This document shows, one piece after another, positions 1 through 8,147 of a stretch of DNA of 64,000 bases. This DNA is from Brevibacillus sp. DP1.3A (GTDB lineage Bacteria; Bacillota; Bacilli; Brevibacillales; Brevibacillaceae): NCBI RefSeq assembly GCF_013284245.2, contig NZ_CP085876.1:4075001-4139000 (forward strand), in the 5' to 3' direction. How positions within the stretch are numbered: the stretch's first letter is position 1; every line of letters starts with the position of its first letter. The notes beneath the pieces are model-generated. The model had not been told where the DNA came from, did not search any database, and saw only the letters and a list, made by a program, of their open reading frames with translations. Made by a program: the position numbers and the translations under genes.

Positions 1-1107
1 TTGTACCCACTCGAAGTAGGAAACAGTCACACCACCAGCACTAGCCAGTACGTCTGGAACCAGAAGAATTCCACGCTCAGTCAAAATCTTAGTCGCTTCC
101 AAAGTAGTTGGGCCATTTGCCGCTTCTACTACGATTGACGCCTTGATGTTGTGAGCATTTGCAGCTGTGATTTGGTTTTCGATCGCTGCCGGAACCAAAA
201 TGTCGCATTCCAGTTCAAGAAGCTCTTTGTTGGTGATCGTGTTGTTGAACAGTTTTGTAACTGTACCAAAGGAATCACGACGATCCAACAAGTAGTCAAT
301 ATCCAAACCGTTAGGATCATGCAGTGCACCGTATGCATCAGAGATACCTACGACTTTAGCGCCTGCATCATGCATGAATTTTGCCAAGTAGCTACCAGCG
401 TTACCAAAGCCTTGTACAACTACGCGAGCACCTTTTACTTCGATGTTGCGACGCTTCGCTGCTTCACGGATGCAAATGGTTACACCTTTTGCAGTAGCTG
501 TTTCGCGGCCATGGGAACCACCCAGCGCAATTGGTTTACCCGTAATGAAACCAGGCGAGTCAAATTCACGGATACGGCTATATTCGTCCATCATCCACGC
601 CATGATCTGTGAGTTCGTAAAGACGTCCGGAGCTGGAATATCTTTAGTAGGACCCACAAGCTGGCTGATTGCGCGAACGTAACCGCGGCTCAGTCTTTCC
701 AATTCGCGGAAGGACATTTCACGCGGGTCGCAAATGATACCGCCTTTACCACCGCCATACGGCAGATCGACGATACCTGCTTTGAGGCTCATCCAGATAG
801 AAAGTGCTTTAACTTCATCCTCAGTAACTTCCGGGTGGAAACGAATGCCCCCCTTGGTCGGACCTACTGCATCGTTGTGCTGTGCACGATAGCCCGTAAA
901 TACCTTTACTTCGCCATTATCCATGCGAACCGGAATACGTACAGTCAAAACGCGTAGCGGTTCCTTCAAGAGTTCAAACATCGATTCTTGGTAACCTAGT
1001 TTCTCCAGTGCTTCCTTGATCACCGTTTGAGTTGAATGGAGCAAGTTCAATGATTCTTGCTTTTCTTTCCCTTCGGTGCTTTCGGTTACCACGTCTTGAT
1101 TACCCAT
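1..1107 (-). CDS. gudB: NAD-dependent glutamate dehydrogenase (3' end beyond window)
   Basis: Catabolic glutamate dehydrogenase converting glutamate to 2-oxoglutarate and ammonia in the cytosol. The visible 369 residues cover the N-terminal substrate domain, with the glycine-rich motif DLPYGGGKGGI, and most of the Rossmann domain (VVVQGFGNAGS, then LVPAAIENQI and EAANGPTT). Family members are about 425 residues, so roughly 55 C-terminal residues lie outside. The ATG at 1107 follows a GAGGTGG ribosome site. The active-site region carries no short tandem duplication of the kind that inactivates gudB in B. subtilis 168, so the enzyme should be active. Proximity to mecA and the ypbE-recS group matches the B. 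subtilis gudB locus rather than rocG; the choice of name rests on that synteny. Confidence 0.93.
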   Translation of the reverse strand, partial: MGNQDVVTESTEGKEKQESLNLLHSTQTVIKEALEKLGYQESMFELLKEPLRVLTVRIPVRMDNGEVKVFTGYRAQHNDAVGPTKGGIRFHPEVTEDEVKALSIWMSLKAGIVDLPYGGGKGGIICDPREMSFRELERLSRGYVRAISQLVGPTKDIPAPDVFTNSQIMAWMMDEYSRIREFDSPGFITGKPIALGGSHGRETATAKGVTICIREAAKRRNIEVKGARVVVQGFGNAGSYLAKFMHDAGAKVVGISDAYGALHDPNGLDIDYLLDRRDSFGTVTKLFNNTITNKELLELECDILVPAAIENQITAANAHNIKASIVVEAANGPTTLEATKILTERGILLVPDVLASAGGVTVSYFEWVQ

Positions 1108-1148
1108 TACTTACCACCTCAAAAATGTTTTCGGTCAATGCCGCCTTT

Positions 1149-1216
1149 AGTATACACGCTTGTATCATTTATGAGAAGCTTAAAAATGTTTTTTTTCCAT
1201 TTCGAAAACGTTTTCG
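1149..1216 (-). promoter_or_regulatory. gudB promoter with upstream cre-like palindrome
   Basis: A sigma-A-like promoter is visible: -10 TATACT (1149-1154) and a weak -35 TTCTCA (1172-1177) with a 17-bp spacer. Upstream lies the perfect 14-bp palindrome CGAAAACGTTTTCG at 1203-1216, which differs from an ideal CcpA cre site (TGAAAACGTTTTCA) only in the outermost base of each arm. A weaker cre-like sequence, TGTAACCGCTTTTA, is at 1260-1273. CcpA control of glutamate catabolism is known for rocG; that it acts here is inference. The rest of the 311-bp gap to the divergent gene shows nothing else clear. Confidence 0.5.
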
Positions 1217-1418
1217 TTCCTTGTTTTGCATAATCATTCAATTATTTACCAATCATTTCTGTAACCGCTTTTACGGGCTACATTTTTACAAACAGCTTCA
1301 AAAGCGCGTCCCATCATGCTTGTATTGTCCCCAAACTTGTTTCTTTCATTACGGAAATAGTGGATTTATGCCATAATAGAAAAAGTAAAGGTGGAAGTTT
1401 ATTCATGGAGGTGTTTTT

Positions 1419-2162
1419 ATGAAAAAAAAGTCTATTTTGTTTGTTTTTGCCCATCCCGATGACGAAACGTTTGCTTGTGGGATTTCCATTTCCAAATATA
1501 GTAAAACACAAAAGGCCAGCACCCATCTATTGTGTGCAACAAAAGGGCAAGCAGGGAAAGCTGGTGAACCACCTTTATGCACACCGGAAGAACTCCCCCG
1601 TTTTCGCGAGCAAGAGCTTCGCGACGCTTGCGCCATACTCGGTTTCGATCAGGTAGACGTTTGGGAATACCAGGATAAGTTCCTAAACACAGTGCCTGTA
1701 GATGAGCTCGTTACTCGTATCCACCAGGCTATTCACCAGATCCAACCGGAAATCGTCGTCACGTTTGCACCGCATGGCATCTCCGGACATCCTGACCATT
1801 TGGCGATTAGTCAGGCTACCACTCAGGCTGTCCTTTCTTTAGGCCCAGATACGAGTGTGCGAAAGCTTTATTATGCGACTCGCTCATCCGAAGAAGGATT
1901 TGGTACGATGAAGCCTCCCTTTACGGATCCAATCGAGAGCATTACGACGATCATTCACGCCCCTGAATATATGCAAAAAGTAGCAGATGCCTTGCGGGCG
2001 CACAGAACACAACACCTATCAGTAGAGCGCGTTTTCCCAGGTGTAACAAAAGGCGAGCACCATTCTGTCCCGCCAAACAATCACTACATCTTGGCTTGGC
2101 ACAGCCTTCCGAACTATACCATTCAAGGTAAAGAGGCTGATTTTTTTGACGGCCTAGCATAA
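1419..2162 (+). CDS. PIG-L (LmbE-like) family deacetylase, possibly bacillithiol-type
   Basis: A 247-residue zinc-dependent N-acetylglucosaminyl deacetylase. The zinc motif AHPDDE is at residues 11-16 and the partner motif HGISGHPDHL at about 118-127. The fold and motifs are those of MshB/BshB enzymes, which deacetylate GlcNAc-malate in bacillithiol synthesis, but many paralogs have other substrates, so BshB2-like function is only a possibility. The ATG is preceded by GGAGGTG. The gene stands alone between the divergent gudB and a strong terminator, and the neighbouring gudB/mecA order suggests it was inserted relative to B. subtilis. Confidence 0.8.
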   Translation: MKKKSILFVFAHPDDETFACGISISKYSKTQKASTHLLCATKGQAGKAGEPPLCTPEELPRFREQELRDACAILGFDQVDVWEYQDKFLNTVPVDELVTRIHQAIHQIQPEIVVTFAPHGISGHPDHLAISQATTQAVLSLGPDTSVRKLYYATRSSEEGFGTMKPPFTDPIESITTIIHAPEYMQKVADALRAHRTQHLSVERVFPGVTKGEHHSVPPNNHYILAWHSLPNYTIQGKEADFFDGLA

Positions 2163-2176
2163 TCTGTACAGACAGC

Positions 2177-2210
2177 AACAGCACCTAGTTGGTTGACTAG
2201 GTGCTGTTTT
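2177..2210 (+). terminator. terminator after the PIG-L deacetylase gene
   Basis: A 13-bp perfect stem (2177-2189 with 2196-2208), 6-nt loop and short T-run follow the stop codon by 14 bases. It also lies just past the convergent mecA gene and could slow transcription from that side. Confidence 0.85.
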
Positions 2211-2235
2211 ATATTCCCAGACATTTCTTTTTCGA

Positions 2236-2835
2236 TTACGTGAAATGCCTGCATATTTCTTTTACAGCATCGTCGGCAACGATCACTTTCCCGTATTCTT
2301 CCAACACATAAATCGTTATCGGCGTCGCTTCTCCGTACTCAGAGAGGATCGCAATTAGCTTGTGATAACGCTCCTGATCCAAGTCGACTTCCTCCAGCAC
2401 CAGATGATATTTCCCCTGGTAGAAGTAGGCAGCTCCGCCATTGGTCAATAGGGCGTTAATGCGATGGGCGGCTTCAACCATATGCTCAAAGTCCCGGAAG
2501 GCATACATGATCAAATCGCTTTCTTCCAATGTGACCTCTAGCTCGTATACATCCTCGTCTTCGAATTCTTCCTCTTTGCCGTCCTTTGAGCCCGTCTTGC
2601 CACGCGTTACGATTACGACCATTCCCTGAGCTGGCAAGGCGAACACTTCAACTGCAACAGGCCCTGATACCTCAAACCCTAATTCGTGATAAGCCTGTTC
2701 CATCATGTCGTTGAACAGTTCATGAACTTTAGGAATGTCACGCCACATGTCTTCTTTTTCTATCCCGCGCTCTGAGAGGTCGTCAAAAGTTAAAAAGATT
2801 CGTATTTTATCTTGACCAAGGCGTTCAACACGCAT
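2236..2835 (-). CDS. mecA: ClpC adaptor protein MecA (MecB/YpbH position)
   Basis: A 199-residue adaptor that delivers substrates such as ComK to the ClpCP protease. The N-terminal substrate-binding part begins MRVERLGQDKIRIF and is followed by an acidic Glu/Asp-rich linker (about residues 85-100) and the C-terminal ClpC-binding domain ending in VKEICRHF. The ATG at 2835 has a GGAGGGA ribosome site; an upstream extension lacks one and does not look like MecA. Its place beside gudB corresponds to B. subtilis ypbH (mecB), a mecA paralog, so it may be the ypbH orthologue or the only MecA of this genome. Confidence 0.92.
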   Translation of the reverse strand: MRVERLGQDKIRIFLTFDDLSERGIEKEDMWRDIPKVHELFNDMMEQAYHELGFEVSGPVAVEVFALPAQGMVVIVTRGKTGSKDGKEEEFEDEDVYELEVTLEESDLIMYAFRDFEHMVEAAHRINALLTNGGAAYFYQGKYHLVLEEVDLDQERYHKLIAILSEYGEATPITIYVLEEYGKVIVADDAVKEICRHFT

Positions 2836-3182
2836 GACTGTCCCTCCTCGCCATCCAGTCGTACTACAAAATATGATGGTAAGCCTGTAAGAGTTCTCCA
2901 CATTCTCCGGCGAATACCTGTTGGTATTCATCCATTTTTTGATGGACTGGAAAATACGGGGTAGTCCTATCATATCACATTTAATTACTGGAACAAAGCT
3001 ACCATGACACCTACGCAGCATTCGCCTATCGATGTCGAATCAACTCACGAAAAAAGAAACTTTGTTGTTGCCTGTCATTTCCTGCGCTTTCCCAGGAAAA
3101 GTTCCCCTCTTGCTTCTTCTTATGTATTTATATTTGGCTCTGCTAGTTCGGGTTCCTTCTCATTCATAAAGGTTTGTACATG
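2836..3182 (-). promoter_or_regulatory. mecA upstream region with candidate promoter
   Basis: This gap of about 350 bp has no gene I can support. A promoter candidate reads TTTGTT (2992-2997), 17-bp spacer, TATGAT (2969-2974) on the minus strand. A small hairpin (GAATACC, TGTT loop, GGTATTC; 2912-2929) would lie in the mecA leader. The segment nearer 3180 is AT-rich with no further signal. Confidence 0.4.
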
Positions 3183-3209
3183 AAAAAACGCCCAGAATCA
3201 GGCGTTTTT
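3183..3209 (-). terminator. terminator overlapping the end of the flavoprotein gene
   Basis: Stem AAAAACGCC/GGCGTTTTTT with an 8-nt loop. The promoter-side arm contains the last codons and stop of the flavoprotein gene, so the coding end doubles as terminator stem. Confidence 0.75.
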
Positions 3210-4124
3210 CTGCGTCTCATATTCACGCAGCCGCTTTTGAATCCAAATGGCCGCCTGTGTTCCATCCCCCATGGCAATCGACACTTGTTGAGAATGCTCA
3301 TTGATATCGCCAACAGCCCATATGTTGGGATGTTCGGTTTCTTTTGTTCGCGGATTCGTATGGATGTGGCCCTTTTCATGAATTTGCACGGAAAAACCAC
3401 GCAATAGCTCTGTCAAAGCATGAGCACCAGGAAAGGCAAGAAATGCTCTTTCGGCAGACAAGCGTTCACCTGAAGAGAGTTCGATTTCTTGCAATTGTCC
3501 CCCCGTATGATGAAGGGCACATACTTTTTCCTCTCGATACATAATCCCTCGCTGGGTCAGTCCAGAGACAACCTGCGTATCCACCTGCACTTGTGCATGG
3601 TTAATGACGGTTAACCTGTTTGTATAGTAAACAAGTTCGTCTGCCATCGAAACAGCTTGTGGGCCCGCTCCAATGATTACCGTGTCTTTCTCAACTGTTT
3701 CATAGCCGTCACAGTCAGGACACAAGAAAATCGATATCCCTATACAATCGGAGAAGCCAGGTATCGTTGGAAACGGATCGCGAATGCCGGTTGCCAATAC
3801 CAGCGTGCGCGAAGTAAGCGTATGTATGCCACTTTTCGTACCTATCGAAAATAAGCCGCTTGAGTCAGTAGCAAGCTTTGTTACCTCATCTGTTATCAAG
3901 ATTGCGCCGTATTTTTGTGCTTGCTTTCTGCCTACTTGACGCAAAAAATCGCCACTAACCCCCTCCGAAAATCCGAGAATGTTTCGGTAGGCTTTGGCGA
4001 CTGTTGATCGACCACCCGGCATGTCAATGACTGCAACGCGTCGAAGGCATCTTGCTAGTTGGATTGCGGTTTGAAGCCCTGCAATCCCGCCGCCGACAAT
4101 GACCGTATCATACTCCACTTGCAT
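3198..4124 (-). CDS. thioredoxin reductase-like NAD(P)/FAD oxidoreductase
   Basis: A 308-residue class II pyridine nucleotide-disulfide reductase. The FAD-binding motif GGGIAGLQTA lies near the N-terminus, a redox CxxC pair sits in LCPDCDGYE (about residue 140), the NAD(P) fold GAGPQAVSMADEL follows, and the C-terminal FAD motif is VGDINEHSQQVSIAMGDG. The CPDC pair differs from the CATC-type pair of true TrxB, placing it in a thioredoxin-reductase-like subgroup of uncertain partner. It is not YpdA, although it occupies the same neighbourhood. The start is either ATG 4124 or GTG 4118; GGTGG abuts the ATG but is well spaced for the GTG. Confidence 0.82.
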   Translation of the reverse strand: MQVEYDTVIVGGGIAGLQTAIQLARCLRRVAVIDMPGGRSTVAKAYRNILGFSEGVSGDFLRQVGRKQAQKYGAILITDEVTKLATDSSGLFSIGTKSGIHTLTSRTLVLATGIRDPFPTIPGFSDCIGISIFLCPDCDGYETVEKDTVIIGAGPQAVSMADELVYYTNRLTVINHAQVQVDTQVVSGLTQRGIMYREEKVCALHHTGGQLQEIELSSGERLSAERAFLAFPGAHALTELLRGFSVQIHEKGHIHTNPRTKETEHPNIWAVGDINEHSQQVSIAMGDGTQAAIWIQKRLREYETQKNA

Positions 4125-4174
4125 CCACCTGCTTATCTTTTTCCCGATAGCATTGCCAGTGGAGCACGATCTCA

Positions 4175-4852
4175 TTACTGAACGAGGGGAATCATTACAA
4201 TTTTTCCTTCAACGAGCCCTGCTTCTGAATGAAGTCCGTTATATCTTGCGATTCGTCCTACGTTCGAATTATTTCCATAGTACTTTCGTGACAGCATAAA
4301 CAACGTTTCACCCTTCTTCACCACATGCTTGACGACCTTCGATTTTGCTGTAGATGGTGTTGAAGCTTGTTTTCCCGGTGTAGCTACTTTGCTAGTAGAA
4401 GTACTCGCAATCTGGGGTGCCTTGTCTACAGGTGTACCAGTCGAAGTTTGGGCTGGGACTGTGCTCACAGCAGGTGTCTGTACGCTTGTGGTCGCCTTCA
4501 CTGCATGCTCAACTGGTTTTGATTCGGTCGTTTTCGCCTTGGCAGGTGGGTTGGTCACGCTTGCATTCGGATCAAGCGTAGCAGGAAGAACGACGGATAC
4601 AGGCTCCTTTTCTCCTGCCTTGCTTCCTTGCGAAGTGGTACTTGCTTTGCTAGCTTCTTTCACTTCAACACTACCAGAAGCTGCTGACTCGTGTGGGACA
4701 TTGGCCCTGTACAACTCAAGACCAATCAACCCGAAAAAGACGAATCCAAACAAGTACAATCCCGGTTGAATCCACTTTTTAAACGAGAACGACGCTGTAG
4801 GGCGAGTATGACGGGAGCGTCGGGGTGGTAATGGATTATGCTCGAGATTCAC
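4175..4852 (-). CDS. ypbE: membrane-anchored LysM protein (YpbE-like)
   Basis: A 225-residue protein with a basic, proline-rich N-terminus, one membrane segment (about residues 29-50, LYLFGFVFFGLIGLEL), a long Ser/Thr/Ala/Lys/Pro-rich external linker, and a C-terminal LysM domain (about 178-225, beginning VVKKGETLFMLSRKYYG) that binds peptidoglycan. It overlaps the upstream protease gene by 4 bp, so the two are translationally coupled. The order ypbE-ypbD-recS-ypbB is the B. subtilis order. Its cellular role is not established. Confidence 0.85.
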   Translation of the reverse strand: MNLEHNPLPPRRSRHTRPTASFSFKKWIQPGLYLFGFVFFGLIGLELYRANVPHESAASGSVEVKEASKASTTSQGSKAGEKEPVSVVLPATLDPNASVTNPPAKAKTTESKPVEHAVKATTSVQTPAVSTVPAQTSTGTPVDKAPQIASTSTSKVATPGKQASTPSTAKSKVVKHVVKKGETLFMLSRKYYGNNSNVGRIARYNGLHSEAGLVEGKIVMIPLVQ

Positions 4853-5427
4853 TCTTCCTCCCCCTTTTTCTTGATCGTTTTTTGTAAATAAAATGCTAAC
4901 ATGACGTCAATAAGGATATGGGCCACAATCGAGGGCCAAAGGGACTGATAGTGGGAAAACAAGAGTCCTAAGATCCAGCTTGTACCAAATACACTTATGA
5001 CCATGAGCGGTTTTTTCAAATAACGTACGTGGATCAGTGTAAAAATAAGACTGCTCCAAAAATTCCCAGCAAGCGATTGAATGACTCCCCGGAATAGCCA
5101 TTCCTCTCCCACCCCTACTACCATACAGACGAGAATTGTAGTGGATGGTAACATGGCCCCAAAAACTTTCTCATTGATACTGCCATCATCTTGCCATCTT
5201 TTAGGCAAGTACCGATCCATTGCAATACTCCCGATAATAATACCCACGGCTACAAACACGGCCCACAGCACAGCATTCCAGCCTGGCAAAGTAAACAAGG
5301 ACAGAGTAGCATCCCAGCCCAGCACCAATAAGCTACCGGCAGCAGCCACTCCCATCACGATTCCTTGTGTCAACCATAGATTCAGCCGAAGAGTGGCTTC
5401 ATCCACCTCTAGCCAATCTTCCCTCAC
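4849..5427 (-). CDS. ypbD: CPBP (CAAX-like) intramembrane metalloprotease, YpbD-like
   Basis: A 192-residue polytopic membrane protein of the CPBP/Abi family. Conserved motifs are visible in order: EEWLFRG (about 108-114), FTLIHVRY (about 129-136, where His is the catalytic metal ligand) and HILIDV (about 170-175). These are intramembrane glutamyl-type proteases whose bacterial substrates are mostly unknown. The gene sits 16 bp after recS and overlaps ypbE, forming one operon. Confidence 0.85.
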   Translation of the reverse strand: MREDWLEVDEATLRLNLWLTQGIVMGVAAAGSLLVLGWDATLSLFTLPGWNAVLWAVFVAVGIIIGSIAMDRYLPKRWQDDGSINEKVFGAMLPSTTILVCMVVGVGEEWLFRGVIQSLAGNFWSSLIFTLIHVRYLKKPLMVISVFGTSWILGLLFSHYQSLWPSIVAHILIDVMLAFYLQKTIKKKGEEE

Positions 5428-5443
5428 TCGATGTTTCTCTCCT

Positions 5444-6955
5444 TTATTTGTTCGGCAAAAGAGTGTCTAACGCCTGCCGCAAATTCCATTTGATTTGTTC
5501 ATTCTTTGCGATTGCATTGTCATTCGTTTGGAAATATGCATCCTTAGTTAGGCCGCATTTCTTACAGCAGTACAGATCAAATTGATGATCATTTTCTTTG
5601 AAATACGTATTGATGCTCGCACGCAAACAGTTTTCCCCTCTTACGTAAGACACCATTTCTGCCAGCTTTTTTTGCTTAAAGCTTTTCCTTTTTTCCGTTT
5701 CCTGCCAAATAATTTGAGCCTTCGGATACGATTCTCCAGCAGCTGCAGCTTCGTATGAGGCCAGCACTCTTTCCGAATAAAAGGCAAGAAGTGCGCCCAT
5801 TTCTTCTGATATGTCCATCATCGCCAATGCCTCGTTCGTCAAGGGTACTCCGGTATTGCACAACTGCTCGTATTTTTGAATTTGCACTTGTGTCGGGTAC
5901 TCCTTCTCCAGCATGTGTTGATGAATCTGCCAATCGTCCCACGAAAATAAAAGCAGCGCATACCCAGGCTTGCCGTCACGGCCGATCCGCCCGATTTCTT
6001 GTGCGTATGCCTCCAAACTGGCTGGCATTTGATAATGGATGACGTAGCGAATATCTGGCTTGTCGATTCCCATACCAAACGCATTGGTCGCAATAATAAC
6101 ATCCAGCTCTCCCGCGAGAAATTGGGACTGAATCAACATTCTCTCCATGCTGTTCATGCCCCCGTGGTAGCCGTGCACACGCTTTTTCCCATCGAGTTGA
6201 TAAGAGGCTGCCAACACATCTACCGCTTGTCGCGTGCTGCAGTAAACGATCCCAGGGCCCTGTAAACGATCTATCTGATCTAATACATACGAACGCCTGT
6301 CACTTTCCTCCGCAACTTCAACCAGATCATAGGCGATATTCGCCCGATTAAGGGACTGCAACACGACGTCTTCTTTTTCAATGGAGAACAAGCTGCAAAT
6401 TTCTTCGCGAACAGTCGCCGTCGCGGTTGCCGTCACAGCCAAAACAGGAGGTGCTCCCAATTGTTTCACGACTTCCGGCAATCGCAAATAATCTGTGCGA
6501 AAGTCATGTCCCCATTGCGAGATGCAATGTGCTTCATCAATGGCGATCAGAGACACCCTCGCCCGCTTTAACACTTGTTGGACATAGGGCTGTTGAAGCT
6601 TTTCTGGAGAAATATACAACAGCTTGTACACACCTTCTGAGAGCCCTTTTAAGATTTCGCGGGACTCTGACGGATCCTGCATGCTGTTCAAATAGGTAGC
6701 TGGAATTTTTTTTCGTGCTCGAAGCTGTTGCACCTGATCGACCATCAAGGAGATCAACGGGGAAACCACGACGGTCAGACCCGGCAAAAGCATTGCTGGC
6801 AGCTGATACGTCACTGATTTCCCGCCACCTGTTGCTAATAACCCGAGAACACTTCGTCCATGCAATATACGTTCAATAATGGACTCTTGACCGGGGCGGA
6901 ATGAGTCGTATCCAAAATGCAGCTTTAATCTATCGCACATGAGCTGTTTATTCAT
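5444..6955 (-). CDS. recS: RecQ-family ATP-dependent DNA helicase RecS
   Basis: A 503-residue 3'-5' DNA helicase. Walker A ATGGGKS is at residues 41-47, DEAH at 140-143, and the RecQ signature HCISQWGHDFRTDYLRL follows. Helicase domain 2 carries the arginine-finger segment QEIGRIGRDGKPG. The C-terminus has a cysteine cluster (CLRASINTYF, then CCKKCG) resembling a RecQ zinc-binding domain, but there is no HRDC domain, matching short RecS rather than full RecQ. The 4-bp overlap with ypbB and an AAGGGGG ribosome site within the ypbB end support the ATG at 6955. Confidence 0.93.
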   Translation of the reverse strand: MNKQLMCDRLKLHFGYDSFRPGQESIIERILHGRSVLGLLATGGGKSVTYQLPAMLLPGLTVVVSPLISLMVDQVQQLRARKKIPATYLNSMQDPSESREILKGLSEGVYKLLYISPEKLQQPYVQQVLKRARVSLIAIDEAHCISQWGHDFRTDYLRLPEVVKQLGAPPVLAVTATATATVREEICSLFSIEKEDVVLQSLNRANIAYDLVEVAEESDRRSYVLDQIDRLQGPGIVYCSTRQAVDVLAASYQLDGKKRVHGYHGGMNSMERMLIQSQFLAGELDVIIATNAFGMGIDKPDIRYVIHYQMPASLEAYAQEIGRIGRDGKPGYALLLFSWDDWQIHQHMLEKEYPTQVQIQKYEQLCNTGVPLTNEALAMMDISEEMGALLAFYSERVLASYEAAAAGESYPKAQIIWQETEKRKSFKQKKLAEMVSYVRGENCLRASINTYFKENDHQFDLYCCKKCGLTKDAYFQTNDNAIAKNEQIKWNLRQALDTLLPNK

Positions 6956-8067
6956 TTTGTCCCCCTTGTCGCTCGTGCCAGTGCCAATCGGATTTGCAAA
7001 TACGTTACTGTTGCTTCCAATTGATCCTTGATGAGCCGGAGTCTGCTTGTATCGAGGCGCTCACTCGTCTCCACGATCTCTTTTGCCAGCTCATTCGGCA
7101 GATACGTTGTCATATCCCATTCCGGACAGCGCAGGGCAATCTCTACCAAATGATCTTCTATTGTACTTTCTTTCATTTGTCGTTTCATCGCTATTTCTTT
7201 TTTTTCACAGCCAGTCTGAAGCAGTGCGTACGTTCGAGCAGCACTTTCAGTTAGACGTGGATCAAGCTTATGTGATTCTGTGACAAGTTTTGATAAAAGT
7301 GGATAATGACTGTTCTCTGCAAGCAGCGTCTGAATCGACTCGGCAAGCCCGTATCGAAATTGCAGCATGAGATAGCTACGACTCGTTTGGCGAATCTCTG
7401 CTACTTGTCCCATGGTCTTGCCTACTTGTCCTGCTCCTGACAGTTGACAGAACAAAAGCTCTTGCACAGCTTCATCCAAAGGCTCCCACAGTCGATATAG
7501 CTCGTCGGACAATTGCTGTTTCCAAGCATTTCGCATTGCCCCATCAGCCAATTGGTTTTTTACCCAACGCTGTGCCGTCTTGTCCGAAACGACCGGAATA
7601 AAACCAAGATCACCATGATGCATTTGCGAGATTGTCTGCACCATAAGATGAAGTCTGCTCCAAAATGGTTCGATTCGCTCCGCCAAATCGGATTGAGTAA
7701 AAGGTGCGAACCATATATCAAATCGATATTTTTGGTACGTATGTTTGGCATGCTGCAATCCTGTATCAGAAAAGGTAAATGTCGGTTTCGAGTTCGTTCC
7801 ACCTGCTTCAACAGGTAAAATCCAGCCCGCCTGAAATAAAGTTGAAACTATTTTCTCCCAATCCTCTCTTGGAAAACGAGAAAACATCCGATAATACGGA
7901 TAAAGGGTATACAAATGCACATCTTGCAGTGTCTGATTGGCTTTTCTGCCACGCAGTATGTAGTAGGCTGATTGCAGCGTTCGTTCATTGGCCAGAGGTA
8001 ACATGGCATTCAAGGCGACCGCACATAAAAGGTCCTGCTCCTCTGCCGCACTGTTCCGACTGTTCAT
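6952..8067 (-). CDS. ypbB: helix-turn-helix protein YpbB-like
   Basis: A 371-residue cytosolic protein of the YpbB type, found beside recS in Bacillaceae. The C-terminal quarter (EIAMKRQMKESTIEDHLVE) looks like the helix-turn-helix domain that also occurs at RecQ C-termini, so the pair YpbB/RecS may together supply functions that one longer RecQ carries elsewhere; this is inference. It overlaps recS by 4 bp and is the first gene of the minus-strand group. Confidence 0.8.
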   Translation of the reverse strand: MNSRNSAAEEQDLLCAVALNAMLPLANERTLQSAYYILRGRKANQTLQDVHLYTLYPYYRMFSRFPREDWEKIVSTLFQAGWILPVEAGGTNSKPTFTFSDTGLQHAKHTYQKYRFDIWFAPFTQSDLAERIEPFWSRLHLMVQTISQMHHGDLGFIPVVSDKTAQRWVKNQLADGAMRNAWKQQLSDELYRLWEPLDEAVQELLFCQLSGAGQVGKTMGQVAEIRQTSRSYLMLQFRYGLAESIQTLLAENSHYPLLSKLVTESHKLDPRLTESAARTYALLQTGCEKKEIAMKRQMKESTIEDHLVEIALRCPEWDMTTYLPNELAKEIVETSERLDTSRLRLIKDQLEATVTYLQIRLALARATRGTK

Positions 8068-8147
8068 TGGTACTCCTTACATCATTCTATATTTTTCAAA
8101 GCTCAAAGTAAGCGAAGTAAACTGCATCATTGGATTTGGAGGATAGT

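Noticed and set aside
1..1107. Cryptic gudB with a 9-bp duplication as in B. subtilis 168
   Set aside because: The active-site region reads normally with no tandem duplication.
3198..4124. YpdA bacillithiol disulfide reductase
   Set aside because: The protein has a CxxC redox pair and TrxB-like layout, unlike YpdA.
4329..4769. Open frame antisense to the LysM gene
   Set aside because: It mirrors the low-complexity Ser/Thr/Lys linker and has no ribosome site.
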